A stretch of 36,286 bases of DNA from Candidatus Sumerlaeia bacterium (GTDB lineage: Bacteria; Sumerlaeota; Sumerlaeia; SLMS01; JAHLLQ01): the NCBI GenBank assembly GCA_028284075.1, contig JANQSL010000169.1, positions 1-36,286 of the forward strand, read 5' to 3'. Position 1 is the stretch's first letter. Each line of letters starts with the position of its first letter. Both the position numbers and the translations under genes were made by a program. Below, one piece after another: positions 15,997 through 24,416 of this stretch. The notes beneath the pieces were generated by a model. That model ran no database searches. It had not been told where the DNA came from and saw nothing but the letters and a program-made list of their open reading frames with translations.

Positions 15997-17853
15997 ATGA
16001 GAGTACATCCAATTGTTTTTCGAGTTGTGGCAAGTCTGGCGGCATGTGGACCCGCCGCGCTGTTTGCTCAGAGTTCCGTTTATCCGCAGGTTGGCGGAGC
16101 GGAACGGATGGGAAGTCGTCTGCACCAGGAATTGCTGTCATTGAAAGGTGTGGCGACACCGATCACCGAGCAGGAGCCGAATAACACAAGTCCAACGGCC
16201 CAGTTTCTTCCTCTGGGCTTCGATTCGGGCGAGTTCGACTCCATCGTTGTGAATGCAAATGCCAGCTATACCGTCAGTCAGCAGGTGCTCGGCAGCGAAG
16301 TGGAGAACAACGGGTCGATTCCGCTGGCAACTGCCCTGCCGTTGACGGCAGGCGTTCCGGGGCTTGTGGAAATCACGAACCACATGATTGACAGCAATCT
16401 CGTTCCAACCAATGGAAAGCCGGATGTGGACGCCTTCTCTTTCACGGCCGGGCCCGATCAACTTGTTACCGTCGAGTTTGTTCAAGGTAGTCTTGAAAAA
16501 CATGATCTGGTTGTTTATGATTCGACGGCCACTCAGGTTGTGAATACCAGTGCCGACTTTGTGGAGTTGGATGCCGGCCCTGGAGGGGACACCTTTACTC
16601 TGTTTGTGATGGCAAAGGGGGTCGCCGTTTCCCATCCCAACATCTGGGACACGGCATCGGGATCCGGCGGTACGGGTACGTATGGGCTGCGAGTGGGATT
16701 TGATGCACTTGAAGAGGATTGGTTTTCCTTCGAGCTCGAACCCGGCGACATGGTGATTGGGAGTGGCGGCGAAGTTCATAACGGGGTCGTGCCACATCCG
16801 TTGCTGCGTTTTTTTCGACCGGGTGGAGAGCTTGTTATCGAATCCGATCGGACGAACTCTCTCGATCTCTCGGATGGTGGCTCAGTCAATACTCTCGATG
16901 CCAGTTTCGTCCATATTGCCGAAGAAAGCGGCGTACACAAGGTTTCGGTGACAAACTGGGCAGGTACCTATCCATTGCAGCTTTTCCTTTTTCGCCCTCC
17001 CATCGAAAGTGAACCTGCAGGTACAACCCAGACACTCTTTATCGATTTCGACGGAGCGGCGTTCGATTTGCGGGAAACTTTCGGTGTATCGTCCTTTTCC
17101 AGTGGGGTGAGTTCTCTGTCACCGCTATCGGCTTTTCTTGGGGACTGGGGTCTTCAGCCATCCGACGAAGACGCGGTCATTGATGCGATTCTGGCCACGG
17201 TTGAAGAAAAACTCCTCGATGACTTGCGGGCACTGGGACTTAACGGTGACCGGAGTGTAAGCGGAATCGATGGCGAATTCGATTTGTTGATTCTCAACAG
17301 TCGCGATCATGCCGACCCATGGGGGCAGCCCAATGTCAGTCGTGTTGTGGTTGGGGGCACGAACGCCGAGGCCGGCAATCTTTCTTGGTCCATTTTCTTC
17401 GGACTTGTTGAATCCTTTGACCCGGGTAACTTCAACAGGGAGGAAACGGCGGTGTTGTTTCTCGATATTCTTTCCAGCGACCCCGCCCCATGCTCCGGCT
17501 GTTCACTCAATGACTATTTGCTGGCACCCGGAGCCTCCAAAGTCGATCTGGTCGGACGCGGTGTGGGGATCGCTGTCTCCAATCATGCCTCCCGCCTGTT
17601 CGGATGCCGTCACACGAACAGTGCAAACGGGACGGTTTCGATTACAGACGGCTCCGGAATTTCTCCGGACGTCCTTGGAATTGGCAGTGATGGTTTGTTT
17701 GGCTCCGCAGATGACACGGATGTGGACATCGCAACCGATGAGTCTCCCGTTTTTCTTCTCGGAATACAGAATTCAGCCAATGTGCTGTCGTGGGGACTGG
17801 CCACGGGAACGGTTCCACCGACCCGGATCGAGGACTGGGGATTGTTCGAGTAG
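15997..17853 (+). CDS. Secreted pseudo-metzincin, paralogue with lost zinc site
   Basis: A 618-residue exported protein, colinear with the metzincin just upstream over its full length. Shared stretches include LQPSDEDAVIDAILATVEE, ILNSRDHADPWGQPNVSR and LAPGASKVDLVGR. ATG 15997 follows GGGAGTGGGATT; the signal peptide ends near ALFAQ. At the zinc site the sequence is NHASRLFGCRH (17581-17613) where the paralogue has HEAGHFFGCWH: the first two His ligands and the catalytic Glu are gone and only the third His remains. The Met-turn Met is replaced by Thr (SITDGSG). The frame is otherwise intact, so this is probably a selected non-catalytic protein and not a decayed gene. The tail is PPTRIEDWGLFE. 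A terminator follows. Confidence 0.88.
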   Translation: MRVHPIVFRVVASLAACGPAALFAQSSVYPQVGGAERMGSRLHQELLSLKGVATPITEQEPNNTSPTAQFLPLGFDSGEFDSIVVNANASYTVSQQVLGSEVENNGSIPLATALPLTAGVPGLVEITNHMIDSNLVPTNGKPDVDAFSFTAGPDQLVTVEFVQGSLEKHDLVVYDSTATQVVNTSADFVELDAGPGGDTFTLFVMAKGVAVSHPNIWDTASGSGGTGTYGLRVGFDALEEDWFSFELEPGDMVIGSGGEVHNGVVPHPLLRFFRPGGELVIESDRTNSLDLSDGGSVNTLDASFVHIAEESGVHKVSVTNWAGTYPLQLFLFRPPIESEPAGTTQTLFIDFDGAAFDLRETFGVSSFSSGVSSLSPLSAFLGDWGLQPSDEDAVIDAILATVEEKLLDDLRALGLNGDRSVSGIDGEFDLLILNSRDHADPWGQPNVSRVVVGGTNAEAGNLSWSIFFGLVESFDPGNFNREETAVLFLDILSSDPAPCSGCSLNDYLLAPGASKVDLVGRGVGIAVSNHASRLFGCRHTNSANGTVSITDGSGISPDVLGIGSDGLFGSADDTDVDIATDESPVFLLGIQNSANVLSWGLATGTVPPTRIEDWGLFE

Positions 17854-17893
17854 GGAGTGTCGCCGACAGAGAACAAGCGCACTGGAAGATGAC

Positions 17894-17929
17894 TCCGTCC
17901 GGGACTGCCGTTCCGGACGGATTTGTTTT
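17894..17929 (+). terminator. Rho-independent terminator after the pseudo-metzincin gene
   Basis: A perfect 9-bp stem TCCGTCCGG (17894-17902)/CCGGACGGA (17913-17921) with a 10-base loop is followed by TTTGTTTTA. It fits the plus strand. No matching U-run is present for the convergent gene. Confidence 0.8.
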
Positions 17930-19526
17930 AGAACTCCGTCGGAGGACGGTTTGTGGAGGGTGCTTTCGAGTCGGACATGATCGTCACCCTCTCGGACTTC
18001 ATGGACTCCTCAAACGCTTCAACCACTTGTGGGTCAAAATGGGTGCCGGCGCCTTTGCGCAGTCGACCCATGGCTTCATCCGTCCCAAGCGGATCGTTGT
18101 AGGCGCGCTTGCTGGTCATTGCGTCGTAGGCGTCCGCGACGGCAAGGATGCGTCCTTCAAGGGGGCATTGCTCGCCCTTTAATCCGTCGGGATAACCTTT
18201 ACCGTCCCAGCGCTCGTGATGTCCGCGAATCCACGGCAGCAGGTCCGCCATGTAGCCAATGGGCTTGAGGATTTTCTCGCCCATTTCCACGTGCATCTTG
18301 ACGGTTTCAAACTCCGTGTCGGTTAGTCCGCCGGGTTTGTTGATAACGCGCTCGTGAACGCCGATTTTGCCGATGTCGTGCAGTTCCGCCGCCATCGAGA
18401 GGCGATCCACACGTTTTTTGTCGAACTCCATGCGCAGGGCAATGGCGACGGCGTAGTCGCGAACACGCTGGCTGTGGCCGCTGGTATAGGGGTCCTTTGC
18501 TTCAATCGCCCGCACCAGGGCCTGAAGCGTCTGATGATAACTGAGCTGGAGATGGTCGCAGAGAAGTGCGTTCCCGACGGCAATGGCAGCCTGATTGGCA
18601 AACGCAGTGACCAGTTCGGCATCCAGTTCGTCGTAAAAGAGGTTTTTCTCGCGGTTGTCGATGTAGACAGCTCCTATGACATCGTCGCCCGCGACGAGCG
18701 GCGCGCAAATCAAGGCCTTGAGATGAAACCCGACAATGGAATCGGAGTTGGCAAACCGGTCGTCCTTCGAGGCGTCGTTGGCAACGACGGTCGATTTCGT
18801 GTCAACCGCGCGTCTGAGGGCCGTGCGGCTGACGTGAATCACGAGGTCGCGTTCGCCATCGCGATTGACGGCCAGGCGCGGCACCATGTGCCCGCGTTCC
18901 TCGTCCCGCAAAAGAATAACAAGATTCTCGGCTCCCGGAAACACCTCGAACAAAGCGTTGGAAACGACGCTGAGCAACTCGTCGATGGGCAGGAGGCGAG
19001 ACATCTGCCCGCTGACGCTGAAGAGAGATTTGAGGCTGCTTGCAAGCTTTTCGCTTTTTTCCCGCTCTGCCGCGACTTCAGCGTTTCCTTCCGTACTTTT
19101 TGAGTAGCTCTGCAGCAGGTCGGCAAATTTTTCGGCGAGGAGACCACTGGAAACGGAATCCGTTCGCAGTTCCGCGGTGAGCTCCGCGCCGGAATCGAAA
19201 AACTCGATGGATGAGAAGTCTGACGACTCCAGGAGGACGATTTCCGTCGTTCCGATGCGAAATGTGTCCCCGGGTACAAGACGGCAACTGTCGACTTTCT
19301 CTCCGTTGACCGTCAGTCCGTTCGTCGAGCCGTTGTCGGCGACGTAAACGCCGTCCGTGCGGCGTTCAACGTAGCAGTGAACCCGGGACGTTTTGGGGTC
19401 CTCGATTTTGAGGTCGCAGACGGAGTCGCGGCCGATCGTCAGGCGGCCCCGGGGTATCTCGAGCCGGGTTCCCGCCAAAGGACCCGTCTGCACAACCAGT
19501 CTCCAGTCTGTTGGAACTTCGACCAT
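17928..19526 (-). CDS. FHA-GAF-HD-GYP signalling protein (c-di-GMP phosphodiesterase)
   Basis: A 532-residue cytoplasmic three-domain protein. The FHA domain (about 20-95) has LTIGRDSVCDLKI, SRVH and NGSTNGLTVNG, the residues that read phosphothreonine. A charged linker and a GAF domain follow (about 175-320, KALICAPLVAGDDVIGAVYI). The HD-GYP domain (about 335-500) has HSQRVRDYA, AELHDIGKIGV and the full GYP signature HHERWDGKGYPDGL, so it is probably active in hydrolysing c-di-GMP. The FHA domain suggests control by a Ser/Thr kinase; one is encoded at the left edge of the window, though a link between them is inference. Start ATG 19526 puts the FHA domain at the N-terminus. Confidence 0.94.
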   Translation of the reverse strand: MVEVPTDWRLVVQTGPLAGTRLEIPRGRLTIGRDSVCDLKIEDPKTSRVHCYVERRTDGVYVADNGSTNGLTVNGEKVDSCRLVPGDTFRIGTTEIVLLESSDFSSIEFFDSGAELTAELRTDSVSSGLLAEKFADLLQSYSKSTEGNAEVAAEREKSEKLASSLKSLFSVSGQMSRLLPIDELLSVVSNALFEVFPGAENLVILLRDEERGHMVPRLAVNRDGERDLVIHVSRTALRRAVDTKSTVVANDASKDDRFANSDSIVGFHLKALICAPLVAGDDVIGAVYIDNREKNLFYDELDAELVTAFANQAAIAVGNALLCDHLQLSYHQTLQALVRAIEAKDPYTSGHSQRVRDYAVAIALRMEFDKKRVDRLSMAAELHDIGKIGVHERVINKPGGLTDTEFETVKMHVEMGEKILKPIGYMADLLPWIRGHHERWDGKGYPDGLKGEQCPLEGRILAVADAYDAMTSKRAYNDPLGTDEAMGRLRKGAGTHFDPQVVEAFEESMKSERVTIMSDSKAPSTNRPPTEF

Positions 19527-19663
19527 GTTTCACAATCCCGAGCAGAAGAGATAACAATGTCCGTGCCGCACGGCCCGGTCAAGCCAAGCGGAGGATTGAC
19601 CCGCTGCAGGTATTGCTGGCTTTCTGGCCAGGTCTGGTTTGATCTCTCGTCACGGATTTCATA

Positions 19664-20470
19664 ATGAAACATGCCGATTTTTTTGACAAGCTCTGGTTGG
19701 ACTACTGCCGAATCGCGCCCGGTGTGAAAGAAATCCATGATGCTGTGGCGGCTCGCGACGGGCAGGTGGTGAATGACCATGTTGCCTTTCGCACTTACGA
19801 TCTTGCTCCCGTGAATCTCGCGGCTCTTGAGCGGCATATTCTTGCGCTCGGTTACCGGCGGTTTTCTCCTTACGAGTTTCCGGCCAAAAAGCTGCGGGCA
19901 TATGGCTATGTTCATGACGACCCGGAAGCGCCGCGGGTTTTTCTGAGCGAATTAAAAACGGCGGAACTGTCCTCCTTTGCGCAGGGAACAATCCGGGATC
20001 TGGTCGGGCAGGTGGATCCGGCTCGTATGGATCGGGCTGACGTCATGTGGGCCGGTCCCCTGTGGAGACCCGTTTCCCGGGAAACCTGGGCGAAACTGGC
20101 TGCGGAGAGCGAGTACGCCGCGTGGATGGCCGTGTGGGGATTTCACGCCAATCATTTCACCATCAGTCTTAACCACTCGTCGACGTTCGACTCGCTTCAG
20201 TCGTTGCTGGATTTCGTGCAGGAGCAGGGTTTTGCTCTGAATGAATCCGGTGGCAGGGTGAAGGGTTCGCCGGATGTGTTGCTGGAGCAGGGCTCGACGG
20301 TTGCAGCCGAGGTCGACGTGGACTTTGCGAACGGAGAGACGGCAAGGGTGCCATCCTGTTACTACGAGTTCGCGCGGCGTTACGAAGATCCGTCGACCGG
20401 GAAGCTCTATGACGGTTTCGTCGCCGCGAGTGCGGACAAGATTTTTGAGTCAACGGATCGGCGTGCGTGA
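19664..20470 (+). CDS. DUF1338 family (HglS/YdcJ-like) dioxygenase
   Basis: A 268-residue protein of the DUF1338 family, which belongs to the VOC metalloenzyme fold. The characterised member HglS is an Fe(II) 2-oxoadipate dioxygenase/decarboxylase that yields D-2-hydroxyglutarate in lysine breakdown. Likely metal ligands are visible: His in VNDHVAFRTYDL, His in GFHANHFTIS and Glu in SCYYEFARRY, and the family tail YDGFVAASADKIFEST is intact. Many family members have not been tested, so the substrate here is open. No other lysine-catabolism gene is in the window. The ATG at 19664 has a weak ribosome site, but the first residues match the family N-terminus. It converges on the LysM-M23 gene. 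Confidence 0.88.
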   Translation: MKHADFFDKLWLDYCRIAPGVKEIHDAVAARDGQVVNDHVAFRTYDLAPVNLAALERHILALGYRRFSPYEFPAKKLRAYGYVHDDPEAPRVFLSELKTAELSSFAQGTIRDLVGQVDPARMDRADVMWAGPLWRPVSRETWAKLAAESEYAAWMAVWGFHANHFTISLNHSSTFDSLQSLLDFVQEQGFALNESGGRVKGSPDVLLEQGSTVAAEVDVDFANGETARVPSCYYEFARRYEDPSTGKLYDGFVAASADKIFESTDRRA

Positions 20471-20495
20471 GGTGTGAACGCGGGGGAACGGGGAG

Positions 20496-21515
20496 TCAGG
20501 GCAGCCATGGAAGAGGATCAATCGCCTCCCCGTTTTTGCGCATCTGGAAATGGAGGTAGGCTTCGTCGCCCTTGCCGGGATCGCCTGACCGGGCAATGAC
20601 CTGGCCGCGCTTCACGCGATCGTTTTCGTCCACAAGAATCAGGCTGTTGTATGCGTAGCACGTGGCGAGACCGCCGGTGTGCTGGACAATGATCATGCGG
20701 CCGTAGGTTGTGATTTTACCCGCAAAAACAACTGTTCCGTTGTTTGCGGCGCGCACCTCCGTGCCGAGAGGAACGGCGATGTCGATACCCGCATGCTTCT
20801 CGCGGAAACTGTCGGCAAATTTTCTGAGCAGACGTCCGTCCACGGGCCATGTGTAGCCACGGGAGCTGACTTTGGGTGTTGAGCGGGATTGAGAAGGAGC
20901 TGGAGGAGAGGGTGAAGAGACGGCAGGGCGGGGGGGCGTTTGTGTTTCGGGGGTCTGTTCCGATGGGGCTCGAGATGCGGAGGAGGACGTGGCGGTTCGT
21001 GCACTTGCAGCTCCGGGCAGCCGAAGTTTCTGGCCGATTTCAAGCCCCGCGTTTGACGCAAGGCCATTGGCCCGGGCGAGGTCGTTGACGGTCGTGCTGT
21101 ATTTTTGAGCAAGTGCCCACAGGCTGTCGCCTCGTTTGACCACGATTGTGCCTACCGCCGTGGCAGGGGTTGAGCGTGACGGGGTTGCGGGTGCCGCGGG
21201 ACGAGCGGAGCGGACGGGTGCCGTGACCGGGGAAGCCTTCCGGGTTCCCTTCGGGACATAGATTCGTGACCCCGGTGCGACTCTTGAGTTTACGGTAATG
21301 CGGTTGGCTTTCGCGATTTCGTACACGCTGACACGAAACTGCCGGGCAATTGTATCGAGACTCTCGCCCTTCCGCACCTGATAGTAGCCCTGTGCTCCGG
21401 CTTTACCGCCAAGTGCCGACAGGGCGAGTACGCAGAGAACGCATCGAAGCCAGTGGACCGGACAGAGTGGTTTGTTCGAGTCGTGAGACAGAATGGAGTC
21501 CTCGCAGCCTGACAT
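20496..21515 (-). CDS. Secreted LysM-LysM-M23 protein, NlpD-like
   Basis: A 339-residue exported cell-wall protein: a hydrophobic export segment (LRCVLCVLALSALGGKAGAQ), LysM 1 (YYQVRKGESLDTIARQF), LysM 2 (IVVKRGDSLWALAQKY), a Pro/Ser/Thr-rich linker, and a C-terminal M23/LytM domain. The M23 zinc ligands look present (HAGID, LHFQMR), but two His residues normally needed for catalysis are replaced: the usual YAH reads CYAYN, and the usual HLHF reads YLHF. The layout and the ending KNGEAIDPLPWLP resemble NlpD/EnvC-type activators of cell-wall amidases more than an active endopeptidase. ATG 21515 is preferred over TTG 21542. It lies 72 bases downstream of the GH3 gene on the same strand, probably one operon. 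Confidence 0.88.
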   Translation of the reverse strand: MSGCEDSILSHDSNKPLCPVHWLRCVLCVLALSALGGKAGAQGYYQVRKGESLDTIARQFRVSVYEIAKANRITVNSRVAPGSRIYVPKGTRKASPVTAPVRSARPAAPATPSRSTPATAVGTIVVKRGDSLWALAQKYSTTVNDLARANGLASNAGLEIGQKLRLPGAASARTATSSSASRAPSEQTPETQTPPRPAVSSPSPPAPSQSRSTPKVSSRGYTWPVDGRLLRKFADSFREKHAGIDIAVPLGTEVRAANNGTVVFAGKITTYGRMIIVQHTGGLATCYAYNSLILVDENDRVKRGQVIARSGDPGKGDEAYLHFQMRKNGEAIDPLPWLP

Positions 21516-21587
21516 TCGCCCATGCGGATCACTGATGCGCAAAGACTGTCAATACCACTTCCACATGACGGGTTTTCGCGGCAGGGT

Positions 21588-23363
21588 TCAGTAGACCGCG
21601 AGACCTTCGGGCTCGCCCAACTGTTTGATGGTCACGGGAATCATGGCGTCGCCCTCTTCGTCACCGACGAGGACGCGTGCCGCGGCCTGCTGGGTGGCGT
21701 AGTGACTGGAGTACCCGAGAACATAGGTTTCAATTCCGGTAAGCGTGTCGATGTGCCAGGGACTGCCAAAGGAAATGTAAACGACCGGCGTGGATTGCTG
21801 GAGAAGCTGGTTAACAAGGTTGACCTGTCCCGCGGGCTGGGCCAGGCGCCACATACGGCTTGCAACAACGACTTTGTCGTAACTCGAAGCTGACGCGACG
21901 ATGGAACTGATGGTTCCCGCGGAAACGCTGGAATCCACAGTTTGAATATCGACGTTGGGGAGCAGTCCCTGTAACGCGCCGGTAAAGTTCGTATAGGAAT
22001 CGAGATAGAAAATGGACGAACTGGAGAACAACGCCAGGCAAAGAATATTGTCGGCCGACTGCAGAGGAAGGACGCCTTCAGCCTGTGCGGCAATTGAAAC
22101 GGCTTCGGCGCCAATGGCTTCGGCGACGGCGGTGTGATCGGGATGACCCATGGTTTGGGTGCGGTGGCTTGTGGGGACGATGGCCGCTTCCGGAAGTCCG
22201 GCCTTGCTCTTCAGCCGGAGAATTCGCCGCGCGGACTGATCGATGCGGTCTTGTGTGATTTGGCCCCCGTTTACCGCGTCAAGAATGCCATTGAACGAGT
22301 CGCTGACGCTTGCGGGAAAGAGAACCACATCAAGGCCGGCCTGAACCGCGACGCGGGCGCCTTCGTAGTTGCCGGAAACAACTGTCAGCCCGTTCATGTT
22401 GAATGCGTCTGACATTGCAACGCCGTCGAATCCGATCCGGTCCCGCAGGATTGTTGTGAGCGCCGGATGAGACAAGGTTCCAGGTGTGGCCTCGAGACCC
22501 GGGTCGAGGCACGGATACCAGACGTGCGCTGTCATGACAACGTCGCCGACTCCCTTTTGGATAAGCGTTTCGTAGGGACGGACGTGTCGTGACTGCAGTT
22601 CATCGCAGTCGATGTTCACAACCTGCAACGATTGATGAGTGTCACCCACCGTCGGGCCATGTCCCGGGTAGTGTTTGAATGTTGTCAACAAACCCGCGGA
22701 CTTTGCGCCGAGAACGTATTGTTCGGCCATTTGCTCGATGACTGACGGGCGATCACCAAAGGACCGAATACCGATAATGGGGTTTACGGGTTCGGTGTTT
22801 GTATCCAACACCGGTCCAAGGCCGATGTGCACACCAACGGAGCGGCATTCGCGTGCCGTGGCCACTCCCTGCTGAAAGGCAAGGTCCTCGCGTTGCGACG
22901 CGGCCAGACCCATGTTCATGGGAAAGTGCGTTCCGTCGCTGATGCGGGCACCGGAACCGGCTTCGCAGTCGATTGAAAAGAGAAGCGGCACCTCCGCCTG
23001 TTGCTGAAGGCTGTTGGTCGCAGTGAGAATAGTGGAGGAGTTCTCCGCGAGGAAAATAAAGCCGCCGACATGGTACGTGTTTTCCAGACTTGCGGCGCTG
23101 CCGCTATTGGTCCAGTGCGGCATGATCATCTGGCCGATTTTTTCCTGCAGCGTCATTCCCGCGAGAGTCGTTTCAACCCACGTTTCATCGGGTTCCCGCA
23201 GAGGAGGGGGTGTGACGGGAGGCAGGACCTGCTTTGCCGCCGGTCCGCGAGTTCGAATTTCCGTTGGACCCTCGCCCCGGTCTTCGACGGGGAAATAGGC
23301 GGGGGCGGCTGCGGCAACTGCCGCCAGAACGGCTGTCATGCCGGTGATTTTCAAGAAACCCAT
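21588..23363 (-). CDS. Secreted GH3 glycosidase, NagZ-like beta-N-acetylglucosaminidase
   Basis: A 591-residue GH3 enzyme with an N-terminal export signal (MGFLKITGMTAVLAAVAAAAPAYF); ATG 23363 follows GGAGGG. The catalytic barrel has KIGQMIMPHW, the KHYPGHGPTVGDTH block with the Asp-Thr-His dyad typical of NagZ-type enzymes, and the nucleophile Asp in VAMSDAFNM. A second C-terminal domain (about residues 400-591) follows, as in the longer GH3 enzymes. NagZ removes GlcNAc from anhydro-muropeptides; a secreted form would act outside the inner membrane on cell-wall fragments or chitin-like sugars. This fits AnmK at 795-1964 and the LysM-M23 neighbour. Substrate specificity beyond GlcNAc-type is inference. 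Confidence 0.9.
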   Translation of the reverse strand: MGFLKITGMTAVLAAVAAAAPAYFPVEDRGEGPTEIRTRGPAAKQVLPPVTPPPLREPDETWVETTLAGMTLQEKIGQMIMPHWTNSGSAASLENTYHVGGFIFLAENSSTILTATNSLQQQAEVPLLFSIDCEAGSGARISDGTHFPMNMGLAASQREDLAFQQGVATARECRSVGVHIGLGPVLDTNTEPVNPIIGIRSFGDRPSVIEQMAEQYVLGAKSAGLLTTFKHYPGHGPTVGDTHQSLQVVNIDCDELQSRHVRPYETLIQKGVGDVVMTAHVWYPCLDPGLEATPGTLSHPALTTILRDRIGFDGVAMSDAFNMNGLTVVSGNYEGARVAVQAGLDVVLFPASVSDSFNGILDAVNGGQITQDRIDQSARRILRLKSKAGLPEAAIVPTSHRTQTMGHPDHTAVAEAIGAEAVSIAAQAEGVLPLQSADNILCLALFSSSSIFYLDSYTNFTGALQGLLPNVDIQTVDSSVSAGTISSIVASASSYDKVVVASRMWRLAQPAGQVNLVNQLLQQSTPVVYISFGSPWHIDTLTGIETYVLGYSSHYATQQAAARVLVGDEEGDAMIPVTIKQLGEPEGLAVY

Positions 23364-23496
23364 GGCAGAGAACCCTCCTTCCAGTGTCTGCACCATTGGC
23401 AGTGTGCATTGGGGTGACAACCTTGAACGGTGTCATCCGTCTTGCCCGGAATTGACCCGTACTGTGCCTTTTCACCGACCCGGGAGGTTCGATTCC

Positions 23497-24351
23497 GTGG
23501 ACTTGACTGTTCTGCATTCTCAGTTGCAGGCCGCTCTCGACGAGGACCTTGGCGAGGCCGGCGATGTGACGTCAAAAGCCGTTTTCGACAAGGGACAAAG
23601 AGCGGATGCCATTATCGTCGCCAGGGAAAACGGCGTGCTTTGCGGCTCCGGCGTTGTGGTCGAGCTGTTCCGCATCCTTGATGAAGAGGTCTCCGTCATC
23701 TTTTCAAGACAGGATGGTGATTGTGTCGATGCGGACGAGACCGTCGCCAGACTTGAAGGGCCGATCGTTTCTCTCCTCTCCGGTGAGCGCACGGCGCTTA
23801 ATTATCTTCAGCGGCTGAGTGGTGTGGCGACGTTGACGGCGCGCTTTGTGGAAGCGGCATCGGGACAGGTTTCAGTGTGCGACACGCGAAAAACAACGCC
23901 GGGCTGGCGCGAGCTGGAAAAGCATGCCGTCGCCTGTGGGGGAGGGGTGAATCACCGGATGGGGCTTCATGACATGGTGATGCTGAAGGACACTCATGCG
24001 GACGCGTCGGGGGGAGTGGCGGCTGCCCTGGCAAAGGCGGCGCATCTGAAACCGGGGCTTAAGATTGCGTGCGAGGCTCGAAACATGAGGGAGGTCCGTG
24101 AGGCACTTGCGGGGGGCTGCGATTTATTGATGCTGGACAATATGGATGACGCGACGATTCGCGAAGCGGTCAGAATCGCCGCGGGCCGTGTTGAGGTGGA
24201 GGTGACAGGAGGGGTCACACTGGAAAGACTTCCGGAACTGGCAGCCGCCGGGGCCGACAGAGTCAGTGTGGGCGCTCTCACACATTCCGCAAGAGCACTG
24301 GATTTTTCACTCCGAATTGATCTCCGGCAATCCCACTCGTCCCGGAATTGA
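23497..24351 (+). CDS. nadC: Nicotinate-nucleotide pyrophosphorylase (quinolinate phosphoribosyltransferase)
   Basis: NadC converts quinolinate and PRPP to nicotinate mononucleotide, CO2 and PPi in de novo NAD synthesis. The 284-residue protein has the family landmarks: EDLGEAGDVTS near the N-terminus, LSGERTALNYLQRLSGVAT, the PRPP/quinolinate site TRKTTPGWRELEKHAV, GGGVNHRMGL, and the C-terminal LMLDNM and EVTGG strands. GTG 23497 with GGGAGG nine bases upstream gives the normal length; the frame is open further up but that overlaps the GH3 promoter region. One oddity is MLKDTH where the family usually has KDNH. nadA and nadB are not in the window. Confidence 0.95.
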   Translation: MDLTVLHSQLQAALDEDLGEAGDVTSKAVFDKGQRADAIIVARENGVLCGSGVVVELFRILDEEVSVIFSRQDGDCVDADETVARLEGPIVSLLSGERTALNYLQRLSGVATLTARFVEAASGQVSVCDTRKTTPGWRELEKHAVACGGGVNHRMGLHDMVMLKDTHADASGGVAAALAKAAHLKPGLKIACEARNMREVREALAGGCDLLMLDNMDDATIREAVRIAAGRVEVEVTGGVTLERLPELAAAGADRVSVGALTHSARALDFSLRIDLRQSHSSRN

Positions 24352-24416
24352 CACCGCCCCGCCCGCTCTCTTTAACAGGGACTCTCAAGGGCATGGACGC
24401 ATCAGGTGACGGAACA

